The notes under the pieces: model-generated
What the model was told of the DNA's origin: nothing
The model's database searches: none
What the model saw: only the letters and a program-made list of their open reading frames with translations
Source: Marinobacter sp.
GTDB taxonomy: Bacteria > Pseudomonadota > Gammaproteobacteria > Pseudomonadales > Oleiphilaceae
Direction of reading: 5' to 3'
Length of the DNA: 52,994 nt
Assembly (NCBI GenBank): GCA_022565395.1
Contig: JAIUMV010000026.1
Location: 1-52,994, forward strand
Shown: positions 7,530 through 15,663 of the stretch, piece after piece
Layout of the letters: each line of letters opens with the position of its first letter
Numbering within the stretch: the stretch's first letter is position 1
Translations under genes and position numbers: made by a program

Positions 7530-8828
7530 TTAAGCCTGGCTGCGGTTGCCCCGTGACTGGCTGCTGCGTCCCTGGCCGGGACGTGCGCCGCCCGGGCGGC
7601 CGCCTGCTGGGCGCGGGTTACCTGTGCTGCGGCCACCGGGGCGCTGGCCCTGGCGGGCAGAGCGGTTGGGTGCCGGGGTTTTGGCGACGGGCTCAGCGCT
7701 GGGCTCGAAGCCTGTAATCACCTCACGAGGGAGCTGTTTTTTGATCAGGCGTTCAATGCCCGTCAGCAGCTTGTTCTCGTCATGGGCAACCAGTGACAGT
7801 GCGTGGCCCTGCTCGCCCGCGCGTCCGGTGCGGCCGATACGGTGCACGTAGTCTTCAGGCACATTCGGCAGCTCAAAGTTAACCACCTGCGGTAGCTGTT
7901 TGATATCCAGCCCCCGAGCAGCAATGTCTGTGGCAACCAGTACGCGGATTTCGCCTTTTTTGAAGTCGCTCAGGGCACGGGTGCGGGCACCCTGTGACTT
8001 GTTGCCGTGGATAGCGGCGGCGGTAATGCCGTCTTTTTCCAGTTTCTGGGTCAGGCGGTTGGCGCCATGCTTGGTGCGTGTAAATACCAGCACTTGCTGC
8101 CAGTTCTGACTGGTCACCAGTTCGCTCAGCAGCGCAGATTTCTTGCTCTGGTCAACGGTGTATACAGACTGACGCACATTCTCAGAGGTTGTGTTACGGG
8201 TCGCGACCTCTACCAGTACCGGGTTGTTCAACAGGCCTTCTGCCAGCTTGCGAATATCGGGGGAGAAGGTGGCTGAGAACAACAGGTTCTGACGCTTGGC
8301 AGGCAGCAGGGCAAGGATTTTGCGGATGTCGCGAATAAAGCCCATATCCAGCATGCGGTCAGCTTCGTCCAGCACCAGAGTTTCCAGAGCATCAAACTTT
8401 ACGGCGCCCTGCTGATACAGGTCCAGCAGGCGACCGGGGGTGGCGATCAGTACGTCTACGCCACCGCGCAGCTTCATCATTTGCGGGTTGATTTTCACCC
8501 CGCCAAAAACCACCGCGGAAGAGGTCGGCATATACCTGGCGTAGAGGGCAACGCTGTCGGCGACCTGGGCTGCAAGCTCACGGGTAGGCGCCAGAATAAG
8601 AGCCCTTACGCCCTTGCCGGCACGCGGTTTTTCCGCCAGGCGTTGCAGCAGTGGCAGGGTAAAGCCAGCGGTTTTGCCGGTGCCGGTTTGTGCAGCGGCC
8701 ATGACATCCTGGCCTGACAATACTGCGGGAATGGCTTGCAATTGGATCGGGGAGGGCGTTTCATAACCCTGGTCTGCAGTTGCACGGACCAGTTTCTCGG
8801 ACAGGCCGAGAGAAGCAAAATTTGTCAT
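7530..8828 (-). CDS. rhlE: DEAD-box ATP-dependent RNA helicase, RhlE type
   Basis: This 432-residue helicase remodels RNA in the cytoplasm, for example in ribosome assembly or mRNA decay. It has the Q motif ([13 protein letters not shown]), AQTGTGKT (Walker A), [20 protein letters not shown] (DEAD box), [11 protein letters not shown] and the C-terminal HRIGRTGR motif. After about residue 370 comes a low-complexity Arg/Gly/Pro-rich tail (RPGG, GRSS, SRGN), typical of RhlE and thought to bind RNA. The start at 8828 ([10 protein letters not shown]) matches the family; an in-frame ATG 60 bases upstream would add an untypical peptide. About 240 bases of gene-free upstream sequence lie before repeat e, so a long 5' leader is possible. 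Confidence 0.92.
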   Translation of the reverse strand: MTNFASLGLSEKLVRATADQGYETPSPIQLQAIPAVLSGQDVMAAAQTGTGKTAGFTLPLLQRLAEKPRAGKGVRALILAPTRELAAQVADSVALYARYMPTSSAVVFGGVKINPQMMKLRGGVDVLIATPGRLLDLYQQGAVKFDALETLVLDEADRMLDMGFIRDIRKILALLPAKRQNLLFSATFSPDIRKLAEGLLNNPVLVEVATRNTTSENVRQSVYTVDQSKKSALLSELVTSQNWQQVLVFTRTKHGANRLTQKLEKDGITAAAIHGNKSQGARTRALSDFKKGEIRVLVATDIAARGLDIKQLPQVVNFELPNVPEDYVHRIGRTGRAGEQGHALSLVAHDENKLLTGIERLIKKQLPREVITGFEPSAEPVAKTPAPNRSARQGQRPGGRSTGNPRPAGGRPGGARPGQGRSSQSRGNRSQA

Positions 8829-9067
8829 CAATAATCTCGTTTTGTTCTCGCACGGGCAAACAGTGCCGGCGAGGCCCATGGTGTTCATGGGGAAAAGGAA
8901 CGACTTCGGTCACGCCTCGTTAAGCGGGCGGCCGTCCTCAGGCGGGTCGTATCGGAGGTTTCGCCGTCCGGCATGGCCAGCAGACGAGATCCTTTGAGGC
9001 AGGATGGCGAGCAGGTTAACAGAGTTGCTGGCTAATAGATAGCCGGGTATTTACTGAGGAGTTGTTC
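8829..9067. other. gene-free region upstream of rhlE
   Basis: Together with repeat e this forms a 438-base gap between divergent genes. The part next to rhlE is GC-rich and shows no convincing reading frame. It may be a long rhlE leader, as seen for some cold-induced helicases, but I see no clear promoter or riboswitch fold. Confidence 0.4.
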
Positions 9068-9234
9068 GCCGCGGAATCCGCGGAAGAACGCGGAAAATAC
9101 TGATAAGCCACGGACGACACAGACAATCACGGACAACTACTTTTAAATAATTTGTCTTTTGTCTGTGTAAGTCCTTGTTGTCTGTGGCTAAAGATTGTTC
9201 TTTAACTTCCGCGTCCTTCCGTGGATTCCGCGGC
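9068..9234. repeat. nested inverted repeat, copy e
   Basis: Complete copy. The outer arms are gccgcggaatccgcggaag and cttccgtggattccgcggc. The inner arms are taagccacggacgacacag and the complement-like segment ending ttgtctgtggcta. The loop is AT-rich (ctacttttaaataattt). It ends 32 bp before the SDR start codon. Confidence 0.85.
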
Positions 9235-9266
9235 AAAAAATTAAAACAAAGCGTTAAGAGGTGCGC

Positions 9267-10067
9267 ATGGGTATTAAAGGCAAAACGGTTGTGCTGACAG
9301 GCTCTTCCAGCGGTATTGGTGAGCAGGCGGCTTATCAGTTGGCGGCTGCGGGGGCACGGCTTTGTCTGGTGGCGCGGCGTGAGGATGAGTTGCGGCGGGT
9401 GCAGCAGGCTATCCGCGATAGTGGCGGTGAAGCCTGGATATACCCGACAGACTTGACGGATGAGGTCAGTCTGCAGGCGACCGCAGCTAAAATCCTCGCT
9501 GAACATACCCGGGTCGATGTACTGGTCAATAACGCGGCCCGCTCGATCCGCAGGCCCATTGCTCAGGCGCTGGATCGCCTGCATGACTATCAGCGCACCA
9601 TGGATATCAATTATATCGCGGCCGTAGGGCTGACGCTGAAGCTGTTGCCCCGCATGCTGGATCAGGGCGAGGGGCAGGTGGTGAACATTTCTACCCTGTC
9701 GTCTCAGGTGCCGATTCCCTTGTTCTCCGCCTATCTGGCCAGTAAAACTGCGCTGGAGTCCTTCTCCCGCTCGTTGTTGGCCGAACTGGGCCATAAAGGC
9801 ATTGCCGTGACGGTGGTGTATTACCCCATGGTGCGCACACCCATGTCATCCCGCACCAGCATCTACAAACACATGCCCATGATGAGCCCCGCCAAGGCGG
9901 CGAGCTGGATTGTCAAAGCCATTGACCAGCGGCCTGCGCGGGTAGGTAGCCTAATGGGTACGGCCGGCAGTATCGCCCTGGCCGCGTTGCCTGGCCCTGT
10001 GACCCGTTATACCCAGCCCTTGTTCAGGCTGATGGATAAGCGGTTAAAAGAAAGATCTGGCCGATAA
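9267..10067 (+). CDS. SDR-family NAD(P)-dependent oxidoreductase
   Basis: This 266-residue classical short-chain dehydrogenase has the cofactor motif TGSSSGIGE at residues 11-19, the NNAARS motif near residue 90 and the catalytic Ser...Tyr-x-x-x-Lys (STLSSQ...AYLASK) near residues 145-162. The C-terminal region is hydrophobic, as in SDRs acting on lipids or retinol-like substrates. Substrate cannot be told from sequence; a fatty or acyl alcohol is possible given the alkane genes nearby, but this is inference. ATG 9267 follows AAGAGGTG closely; an in-frame GTG at 9261 is the alternative. It is a single gene between repeat e and the chemoreceptor promoter. Confidence 0.88.
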   Translation: MGIKGKTVVLTGSSSGIGEQAAYQLAAAGARLCLVARREDELRRVQQAIRDSGGEAWIYPTDLTDEVSLQATAAKILAEHTRVDVLVNNAARSIRRPIAQALDRLHDYQRTMDINYIAAVGLTLKLLPRMLDQGEGQVVNISTLSSQVPIPLFSAYLASKTALESFSRSLLAELGHKGIAVTVVYYPMVRTPMSSRTSIYKHMPMMSPAKAASWIVKAIDQRPARVGSLMGTAGSIALAALPGPVTRYTQPLFRLMDKRLKERSGR

Positions 10068-10124
10068 CTTTTAGCGTAAGTTGGTTTGAGGCGGGCGCAA
10101 TTTTTGGAATGCGCGCTCTACCCC

Positions 10125-10151
10125 TAAAGCTGGACGGAAAGCTGCCGCTAA
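10125..10151 (+). promoter_or_regulatory. sigma-28 (FliA) type promoter of the chemoreceptor gene
   Basis: TAAAGCTG (10125-10132), exactly 11 bases, then GCCGCTAA (10144-10151) match the FliA consensus TAAAGTTT-N11-GCCGATAA at 13 of 16 positions with ideal spacing. The downstream gene is a methyl-accepting chemotaxis protein, a typical FliA target. Transcription would start near 10158 and give a 5' leader of about 170 bases. Confidence 0.8.
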
Positions 10152-10172
10152 AGGTTATAGCTGAGGTCAACG

Positions 10173-10194
10173 TGACCCAGCTTGATCTGGGTCA
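10173..10194 (+). other. hairpin in the chemoreceptor 5' leader
   Basis: TGACCCAG and CTGGGTCA form an 8-bp perfect stem around a six-base loop, within the leader downstream of the FliA-type promoter. No T-run follows, so it is not an intrinsic terminator. A role in mRNA stability or protein binding is possible but unsupported. Confidence 0.4.
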
Positions 10195-10331
10195 TAGGCG
10201 GTTGGTTGCCGTGTGTGTCTTACTGTTAAGCATTGAGGCGACTTTTCTCGTCTCGTTGCTTTGATTGTACAGAGCGTCCAAAACATGGATGTGTTGGTCA
10301 ACGATTGTTTAAGGACCGCACGGGAGTATCT

Positions 10332-11963
10332 ATGTTGAACCAGTTGTCCATCAAGCACCGCCTTGTCTTGGGTATTGCTATTCCATTGATCGCGATTGTT
10401 GCTCTGGCTTTCTACGCCGTGCGTGTGTTTGATGACATCAACGCCGGAGTGACCAGTATTTATAATGACCGAATCGTTCCTTTAAGGTATTTGAAAAGTA
10501 TTTCAGATAATTACGCTGTATATACAGTGGATGCCGTTAACAAAGCCAATGCTGGTTTGATTACCGGGCGTGATGCGAACCGCCAGCTTGAGCAGGCTCA
10601 GAAAAGTACGGCTGATCTGTGGAAGGCTTACAGGGCAACCGACCTTACCCCAGAGGAAGCGGCCCTCGCCAGGGAAGCGGAAGCGTTGTTTCAGGCAGCG
10701 GATCGTCAAGTGCAGCGTATTCAGTCGGCTTTGGCTGGGATGCCTGAAAACACACGTTTTCAGCTGAATGATTTTGTAGTCACTACCTACAATGCTGTGG
10801 AGCCAGTGACGGATAAAATCGGCGAACTGGAGGAGCTGCAGCTTCGAGAGGCCACAGTGGCCAGAGACTATGTTGAGCGGCTCTCTGCCCAGTCAACACG
10901 AGTATTTATTTTAACCACCCTCATCGTACTTTTTGTGCTCATTGTTTACGGTGTTCTGATGGCCAGGTCTATCAACCGGCCCCTTGAGAACATGAGAACA
11001 ACCATGTCCAGGATTTCACGGGAGTCTGACTTGTCACTCCGGGTGCCACTGGAAGGCAAGGATGAAATTGCGGTTGTTGCGAATAGCGTGAACGAGGTGC
11101 TCACGAGGGTGGATGCTGTAATCGGGCAATTGATTGTGGCGTCCCAGGAAATGGCATCCGCTGCAGAGGAAATGTCATCTGTCAGTGAGCAGTCGCGCAC
11201 CAATATTGATGCGCAGACCGAACAAACCAATCAGGTTGCCGTTGCCATGAACGAGATGAGCGCGGCTGCTGCAGATGTATCCCGTAGCGCGGCGGACACA
11301 CAGGGCGCCGTATCCAGCGCGCAGCGCATGAGTCATACCGGACGGCAGGCTGGTGAGGAGGGCAGTGCTGGCCTGGTACGTTTGTCGGATGAGATCAGCA
11401 ATATAGCGTCAAGAATTAAAACCCTGGCGGACCGTAGTACAGACATACGACAGGTGGTAGATGTCATCACCGGTATCGCTGATCAGACCAACCTGCTTGC
11501 CCTCAATGCGGCTATCGAGGCTGCGCGGGCCGGGGAGCAGGGCCGCGGGTTTGCGGTGGTGGCTGATGAAGTGCGGTCGTTGGCGCGGCGCACCCAGGAC
11601 TCCACGGAAGAAATCAGTCATGTTATCGAGTCATTGCAGCGTGAGAGCCGTGAAGCTACGGCAGCCATGGAGTCCGGACGCGAGAAGGTGGAAGATGCTC
11701 GCATGAAGGGTGAAGAAGTTGCTGATAGTCTGCGGGAAATTTCTGAAGCGCTCGACAAAGTTGCCAGCATGGGTGCCCAGATTGCCAGTGCGTCAGAGCA
11801 GCAGTCTGTGGTGGCGGAACAGGTAAACGGCAACGTCTCCTCAATCATGGAAATCGCCGAGCATACCCGCACAGGCTCTGAGCAGGTAGCGGAGGGCAGT
11901 GCCCAACTCGCCCAGCTTGCAGCACAGCTGCAGGACATGGCATCGCAGTTCAAGAGCAGCTAG
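10332..11963 (+). CDS. methyl-accepting chemotaxis protein (four-helix-bundle sensor)
   Basis: This 543-residue inner-membrane chemoreceptor has a transmembrane helix at about residues 10-32, a periplasmic helical sensor of about 155 residues (4HB_MCP type), a second membrane helix near 190-213, a HAMP domain, then the cytoplasmic signalling coiled coil. The hairpin tip [20 protein letters not shown] and [15 protein letters not shown] is the conserved CheA/CheW contact. There is no C-terminal NWETF-like pentapeptide for CheR binding; the protein ends QFKSS. ATG 10332 follows GGGAG. The preceding FliA-type promoter places it in the flagellar regulon. The ligand is unknown. Confidence 0.92.
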   Translation: MLNQLSIKHRLVLGIAIPLIAIVALAFYAVRVFDDINAGVTSIYNDRIVPLRYLKSISDNYAVYTVDAVNKANAGLITGRDANRQLEQAQKSTADLWKAYRATDLTPEEAALAREAEALFQAADRQVQRIQSALAGMPENTRFQLNDFVVTTYNAVEPVTDKIGELEELQLREATVARDYVERLSAQSTRVFILTTLIVLFVLIVYGVLMARSINRPLENMRTTMSRISRESDLSLRVPLEGKDEIAVVANSVNEVLTRVDAVIGQLIVASQEMASAAEEMSSVSEQSRTNIDAQTEQTNQVAVAMNEMSAAAADVSRSAADTQGAVSSAQRMSHTGRQAGEEGSAGLVRLSDEISNIASRIKTLADRSTDIRQVVDVITGIADQTNLLALNAAIEAARAGEQGRGFAVVADEVRSLARRTQDSTEEISHVIESLQRESREATAAMESGREKVEDARMKGEEVADSLREISEALDKVASMGAQIASASEQQSVVAEQVNGNVSSIMEIAEHTRTGSEQVAEGSAQLAQLAAQLQDMASQFKSS

Positions 11964-11973
11964 CCCATCCTGG

Positions 11974-12005
11974 CTGAGATGCCCGCCGAACAGCGGGTAT
12001 CTCAG
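11974..12005. terminator. bidirectional hairpin between convergent genes
   Basis: CTGAGATGCCCGC and GCGGGTATCTCAG form a 13-bp stem with one G-T pair and a six-base loop. It lies 10 bp after the chemoreceptor stop and 13 bp from the stop of the convergent hydrolase gene. No T-run follows on either strand, so termination strength is uncertain. Confidence 0.6.
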
Positions 12006-12018
12006 CAGCTCTCCCCGT

Positions 12019-13710
12019 CTACCTTGTAGGCACGATCAACACCCCCGGTTGCCCGGTGGACAGTGTGACGTCTAACGAAAACCCCAGCCTTGGCACTTGC
12101 GGGTAGAGCGGGTCCTGTGAGTCGATGACCAGGGCCAGTCGGTTTCCCGTGGGTAGGTCATAAGCGATAGCGTGCAGGGCAAGCTGGATCTCCAAAACCT
12201 CGCCCGGTGTGACTGCGGGCGCGGTATACGGGGCATGGGTGATGAGCTTGCCGATCCCGCTCCAATGGATGTCATACAGGTAGGCTACCAGCTGCAGTTG
12301 TTCGCCGCCGGGGGTGACTGTCAGGCGTAGCTGGGGCTGTCCGCGGATAGCGAGGCTTGACGGTAGTTGGTCGCTGATATAACGGGCCGTGTGATCCCCT
12401 AACATCCAGGCGACCGGTGCAGTGGCGAGCAGGTCGAACTGTTCGAGTACTTGCGACACCACTGGCAGACCAGTGCTGGTGGGTGACTTGCGCCAGGCTC
12501 TGATGCTTGTGGTGTGTTCAGGCCCGGCGTAGGCGTAGTCTCTCAAAGTCCCGCTGTTGATCCGGCCGGCGGGGTGCAGGTGCCATAGCTGACTATGGTG
12601 CGGTGCTGGCGGCCAGTCCGGATAGTACTCATAGTGTTCTCCACCCAGTGGCTTCAGTTGCACACCGGTTCTGACGGGATGAGCTTGGGTGTCATCAGGT
12701 GTTGCAGCCAGATGCTGATCCAGCCATGCCAGTACGGTGGTCCAAATGGGGTGGCTGGCGTCATAAACCAGGGCCTGGGCCTCTGCACTGCCGTGGGCAC
12801 CGGCTTGAAGACTGATCAATTTGGGGCCTTGCAGCCCATTGAACAGTGACAGCATATTTTCCGGCGGAAACAGGTTGTCGCCCCAGTTATTGAACATCAG
12901 TATGGCAGGCTGATGCTCGTTCAGCTGTTCCAGATAGGACACAGGCGAACGGTCGAGTGCCCATTCCAGTGTGTCTTCGATGTTCTTGTGGGCAAGCAGG
13001 TTGTTCCAGTAGTGATGAATGGCTGGGTCCGGCTTGCCACGCCAGTCCGCGGAGCGGGTCAGAAGCTGGCCCCAGAACAGGCGCGGCGTTCGCTGCCCAT
13101 ACAGGGCATCGGCAAGGTTGGCCCAGCCACTCATGGCCACAACAGCCTTGACTCTGGCGTCATGCGCTGCGGCCAGCAGGCTGATACCGGCGCCATAGGA
13201 GATACCTGCCAGGGCAAGGCGTGTGGTGTCTATATCTGCCCGGCGCTCCAGCCAGTCAATCACCGCGCTCACATCCGCAATATCGTCGGCGCCGGCATTG
13301 CCGATCACCCCTTCTGAACTTCCCCACCCCCGTGCGCTGTAGCTCAATACGGCATAGCCTTGTGTCGCCAGCCGACTGGCGCTGGTGAGGTACTGATATT
13401 CGTTCAGCGCCCAGCTGTTGATAAAAATCACAACCGGCGCGGTTGACTCTTCGTTGGCGCGGGGCAAGAACAGGTGGCCGGATAGCTTGATGCCATCGTG
13501 GGTCGGCAGGCGTAAGGCACGTTCAACCGTGAATGCATCCGACTGAGGAAAATAGGGTTGATTGAAGAACGCGGCCAGGAAGCTGAGGGTTTGTGTAAAC
13601 GAAGAGTTGTTTTCAGTGGCATGGCCTAGCCCTGGCTTCAACAGGATACCGAGGATCAGTGCGGCAACGGCCAGCAACTTCCCGATAGGTGTCAAAGCCA
13701 GAGCTGGCAT
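12019..13710 (-). CDS. exported alpha/beta-hydrolase with X-Pro dipeptidyl-peptidase-like C-terminal domain
   Basis: This 563-residue hydrolase starts with a hydrophobic signal or anchor (about residues 8-30, ending GLGHA). The alpha/beta-hydrolase domain has the nucleophile elbow AGISYGAG near residue 165, an oxyanion region (VVIFINSW) and a likely catalytic His in QAGAHGS. The C-terminal part (about 400-563) is a jelly-roll domain like those in CocE/S15 acyl-hydrolases and peptidases. Substrate could be an ester or peptide. Its start lies four bases after the stop of the SRPBCC gene, so the two are co-transcribed, divergently from alkB. A role in processing alkane- or lipid-derived esters is speculation from context. 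Confidence 0.78.
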   Translation of the reverse strand: MPALALTPIGKLLAVAALILGILLKPGLGHATENNSSFTQTLSFLAAFFNQPYFPQSDAFTVERALRLPTHDGIKLSGHLFLPRANEESTAPVVIFINSWALNEYQYLTSASRLATQGYAVLSYSARGWGSSEGVIGNAGADDIADVSAVIDWLERRADIDTTRLALAGISYGAGISLLAAAHDARVKAVVAMSGWANLADALYGQRTPRLFWGQLLTRSADWRGKPDPAIHHYWNNLLAHKNIEDTLEWALDRSPVSYLEQLNEHQPAILMFNNWGDNLFPPENMLSLFNGLQGPKLISLQAGAHGSAEAQALVYDASHPIWTTVLAWLDQHLAATPDDTQAHPVRTGVQLKPLGGEHYEYYPDWPPAPHHSQLWHLHPAGRINSGTLRDYAYAGPEHTTSIRAWRKSPTSTGLPVVSQVLEQFDLLATAPVAWMLGDHTARYISDQLPSSLAIRGQPQLRLTVTPGGEQLQLVAYLYDIHWSGIGKLITHAPYTAPAVTPGEVLEIQLALHAIAYDLPTGNRLALVIDSQDPLYPQVPRLGFSLDVTLSTGQPGVLIVPTR

Positions 13711-13714
13711 GGCG

Positions 13715-14140
13715 TTACACCAGGCGGGGAATCCGGTTCATGCCTTTCTTGATGGCCTGTTCCAGTACCACGCTGACAACCTTGCCGGTGAACGGCACCA
13801 CATCCTCAAAGGTAATGGTGTAGTTGACTTCGGTTTTGCCGTTCTTCTCGTTGAACAGAATGCGGCCCAGGTGGTTACGCAGAGGACTGACGCTGGTAAT
13901 GGTGTATTCGATGATGTTGTCAGGCTCAAAGCGGGTAACTGTCTCTTCCAGTCCCAGGGGGCCAAGGCCTACCTTGCGGATGGAGCCAACGCCGTTGGGG
14001 TCGGCCTGGTCGCTGTCATGAATACGCTTGACGGGCGCGCCCAGCACCTTGCCAATACGGTTATGGTCGGCGAACAGAGCGAATACCTTGCTGCGTGGCA
14101 CGTCCAGCGTTTTCTGAATATTGATGGTGTAGGTAGCCAT
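13715..14140 (-). CDS. SRPBCC (START-like) family protein
   Basis: This 141-residue protein has the SRPBCC/polyketide-cyclase fold pattern. The N-terminal strand TYTINIQKTLDVPRSKVFALFADH is followed by GSIRKVGLG, EETVTRFEPDN and the strand YTITSVSPLRNHLG, then a long C-terminal helix (VVSVVLEQAIKKG). Members bind hydrophobic ligands in a deep cavity or act as small hydrolases or cyclases; the ligand here cannot be told. It is the first gene of a two-gene operon with the exported hydrolase and is divergent from alkB, suggesting a lipid or hydrocarbon ligand (inference). ATG 14140 is preceded by AGAGG. Confidence 0.8.
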   Translation of the reverse strand: MATYTINIQKTLDVPRSKVFALFADHNRIGKVLGAPVKRIHDSDQADPNGVGSIRKVGLGPLGLEETVTRFEPDNIIEYTITSVSPLRNHLGRILFNEKNGKTEVNYTITFEDVVPFTGKVVSVVLEQAIKKGMNRIPRLV

Positions 14141-14385
14141 GGGGGTTCTGCCTCTTGTTGTCTGGTGCGTTGCTGCTCGGCCAGGTAATGGCTTTGCCTC
14201 GAAGGCTGGCAGCCTACCGGCTTTGCCGAGGGTGCAAAAGTACTGCGGGTATCGCGCCTGGTATTTGGCCTCTTTGACCGGGGCCTTGGCAGGTGTGCTG
14301 GTGGTGCTTATGCCGCAGCCCTGGCGAAATCCCTGACTGATTGTTCGTTTTTTTCTGACTTTTGTCTACGCACGAAAATAAAATT

Positions 14386-14414
14386 ATTGACTGACATGTC
14401 AATTGTCTGACAAT
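14386..14414. promoter_or_regulatory. overlapping palindromes and candidate promoter upstream of alkB
   Basis: ATTGAC (14386-14391) pairs with GTCAAT (14398-14403). The 10-bp perfect palindrome TGACATGTCA lies at 14392-14401. ATTGTC-T-GACAAT follows at 14402-14414. A -35-like TTGACT (14387) with 18-base spacing to CAATAT (14411-14416) overlaps them, so a regulator bound here would block or modulate alkB and perhaps the divergent SRPBCC operon. The rest of the gap (14141-14385) shows no supported gene. Confidence 0.5.
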
Positions 14415-14474
14415 ATTGCATTGAGTCGGGCGGTATGCCGCCCAGGCGACCATCAACCAGATGAGAGCAGAGCG

Positions 14475-15614
14475 ATGACAACAGACAATATGACCCTCGC
14501 AAGTGATACCGGCCGGCGCCGTGTGCTGCTGACCCTGAAAAAGTACAGCTACCTGATCGCCATGGTGCCACTGGTGCTGCCGTATCTTATTCTCAAAGCC
14601 GGCGAGGCCACCGGTATGGTGAATCTGTTTGCCTGGGGTGTGGGCGTCTTTATTTTCGTGGTTGTGCCGGTGCTGGATTTGCTCATTGGCCGGGATACCC
14701 TGAACCCGGATGAGCAGGCCGATGTGCCCGGTATGCTGCAGGAAAAGTTTTACCGACTGCTGACACTGGCCTGGGTGCCTGCTTATGCGGTGTTGTTGGT
14801 GTGGGCCATGTCGGTGCTTGCCTCTGGCGTGTTTTCCGTCTGGGGCGCCATTGGGTGGGTCGCCTCCATTGGTTTGGTGGGCGGTCTGGGCATCAACGTG
14901 GCACATGAGCTGGTGCATAAAGACGGCCGTCTGGAAACCTGGGCTGGCGGGTTGCTGTTGTCCCTGGTGACCTATGCGGGCTTCAAGGTGGAGCATGTGC
15001 GTGGCCATCATGTGCACGTCTCCACGCCTGAGGATGCCTCATCCTCTCGGTACAACCAGTCCCTGTATCAGTTTCTGCCACAGGCCTATGTGCGTAATTT
15101 TCTGAATGCCTGGAAGCTGGAAGCCGTGCGCCTGCGTCGCAAGGAGCTGTCGCCTTTCAGCTGGCGTAACGAACTGGTCTGGTGGTACGGGGTATCGGCG
15201 CTGATGCTGGTAGGCTTTACCCTGGCATTCGGCTGGCTGGGTGCGGTTTTCTTTCTGGCGCAGAGTTTTATCGCTTTCACCCTGCTGGAGATTGTGAACT
15301 ATCTGGAGCATTACGGCCTGCACCGCCGTAAGCTGGATAATGGCCGCTATGAGCGCACCACCCCAGAACACAGCTGGAATTCCAACTTCTTCCTGACCAA
15401 TGTGTTTCTGTTCCAGCTGCAGCGTCACAGCGACCATCATGCCTACGCCAAGCGTCGCTACCAGATCCTGCGGGATCATGAAGTTGCGCCGCAGTTGCCT
15501 GCGGGTTACGCCACCATGATTCTGCTGGCGATTGTGCCGCCGCTCTGGTTCCGGGTGATGAATCCCAAAGTTGAGGCCTATTATCAGGGCGAGGAGGATC
15601 AATTAGCGTCCTGA
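14475..15614 (+). CDS. alkB: alkane 1-monooxygenase (AlkB family)
   Basis: This 379-residue integral-membrane non-haem diiron enzyme hydroxylates the terminal carbon of n-alkanes using rubredoxin electrons. About six membrane helices are visible. The three histidine boxes are HELVHK (near residue 145), HVRGHHVHV (near 178) and LQRHSDHHA (near 316), plus the NYLEHYGL signature. Length is close to the usual 380-410. ATG 14475 follows GAGAG. The iron alcohol dehydrogenase follows after 49 bases, giving alkane to alcohol to aldehyde. No rubredoxin gene is in the window, so electron transfer partners must lie elsewhere. Chain-length preference cannot be told. Confidence 0.95.
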   Translation: MTTDNMTLASDTGRRRVLLTLKKYSYLIAMVPLVLPYLILKAGEATGMVNLFAWGVGVFIFVVVPVLDLLIGRDTLNPDEQADVPGMLQEKFYRLLTLAWVPAYAVLLVWAMSVLASGVFSVWGAIGWVASIGLVGGLGINVAHELVHKDGRLETWAGGLLLSLVTYAGFKVEHVRGHHVHVSTPEDASSSRYNQSLYQFLPQAYVRNFLNAWKLEAVRLRRKELSPFSWRNELVWWYGVSALMLVGFTLAFGWLGAVFFLAQSFIAFTLLEIVNYLEHYGLHRRKLDNGRYERTTPEHSWNSNFFLTNVFLFQLQRHSDHHAYAKRRYQILRDHEVAPQLPAGYATMILLAIVPPLWFRVMNPKVEAYYQGEEDQLAS

Positions 15615-15663
15615 GTTGAATCCGCTATACTGGCTGCCAAATAATCAATAATGAGGCTCTATC

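Noticed and set aside
10068-10331. Possible c-di-GMP riboswitch upstream of the chemoreceptor
   Set aside because: I looked for the GEMM core (ggnaaacc and gacgcaaagc-type motifs) and did not find it; the gacggaaagc word is explained by the FliA promoter spacer.
14139-14336. Small plus-strand frame with a hydrophobic stretch upstream of alkB
   Set aside because: It begins inside the start region of the minus-strand SRPBCC gene, has no good ribosome site and no recognisable family.
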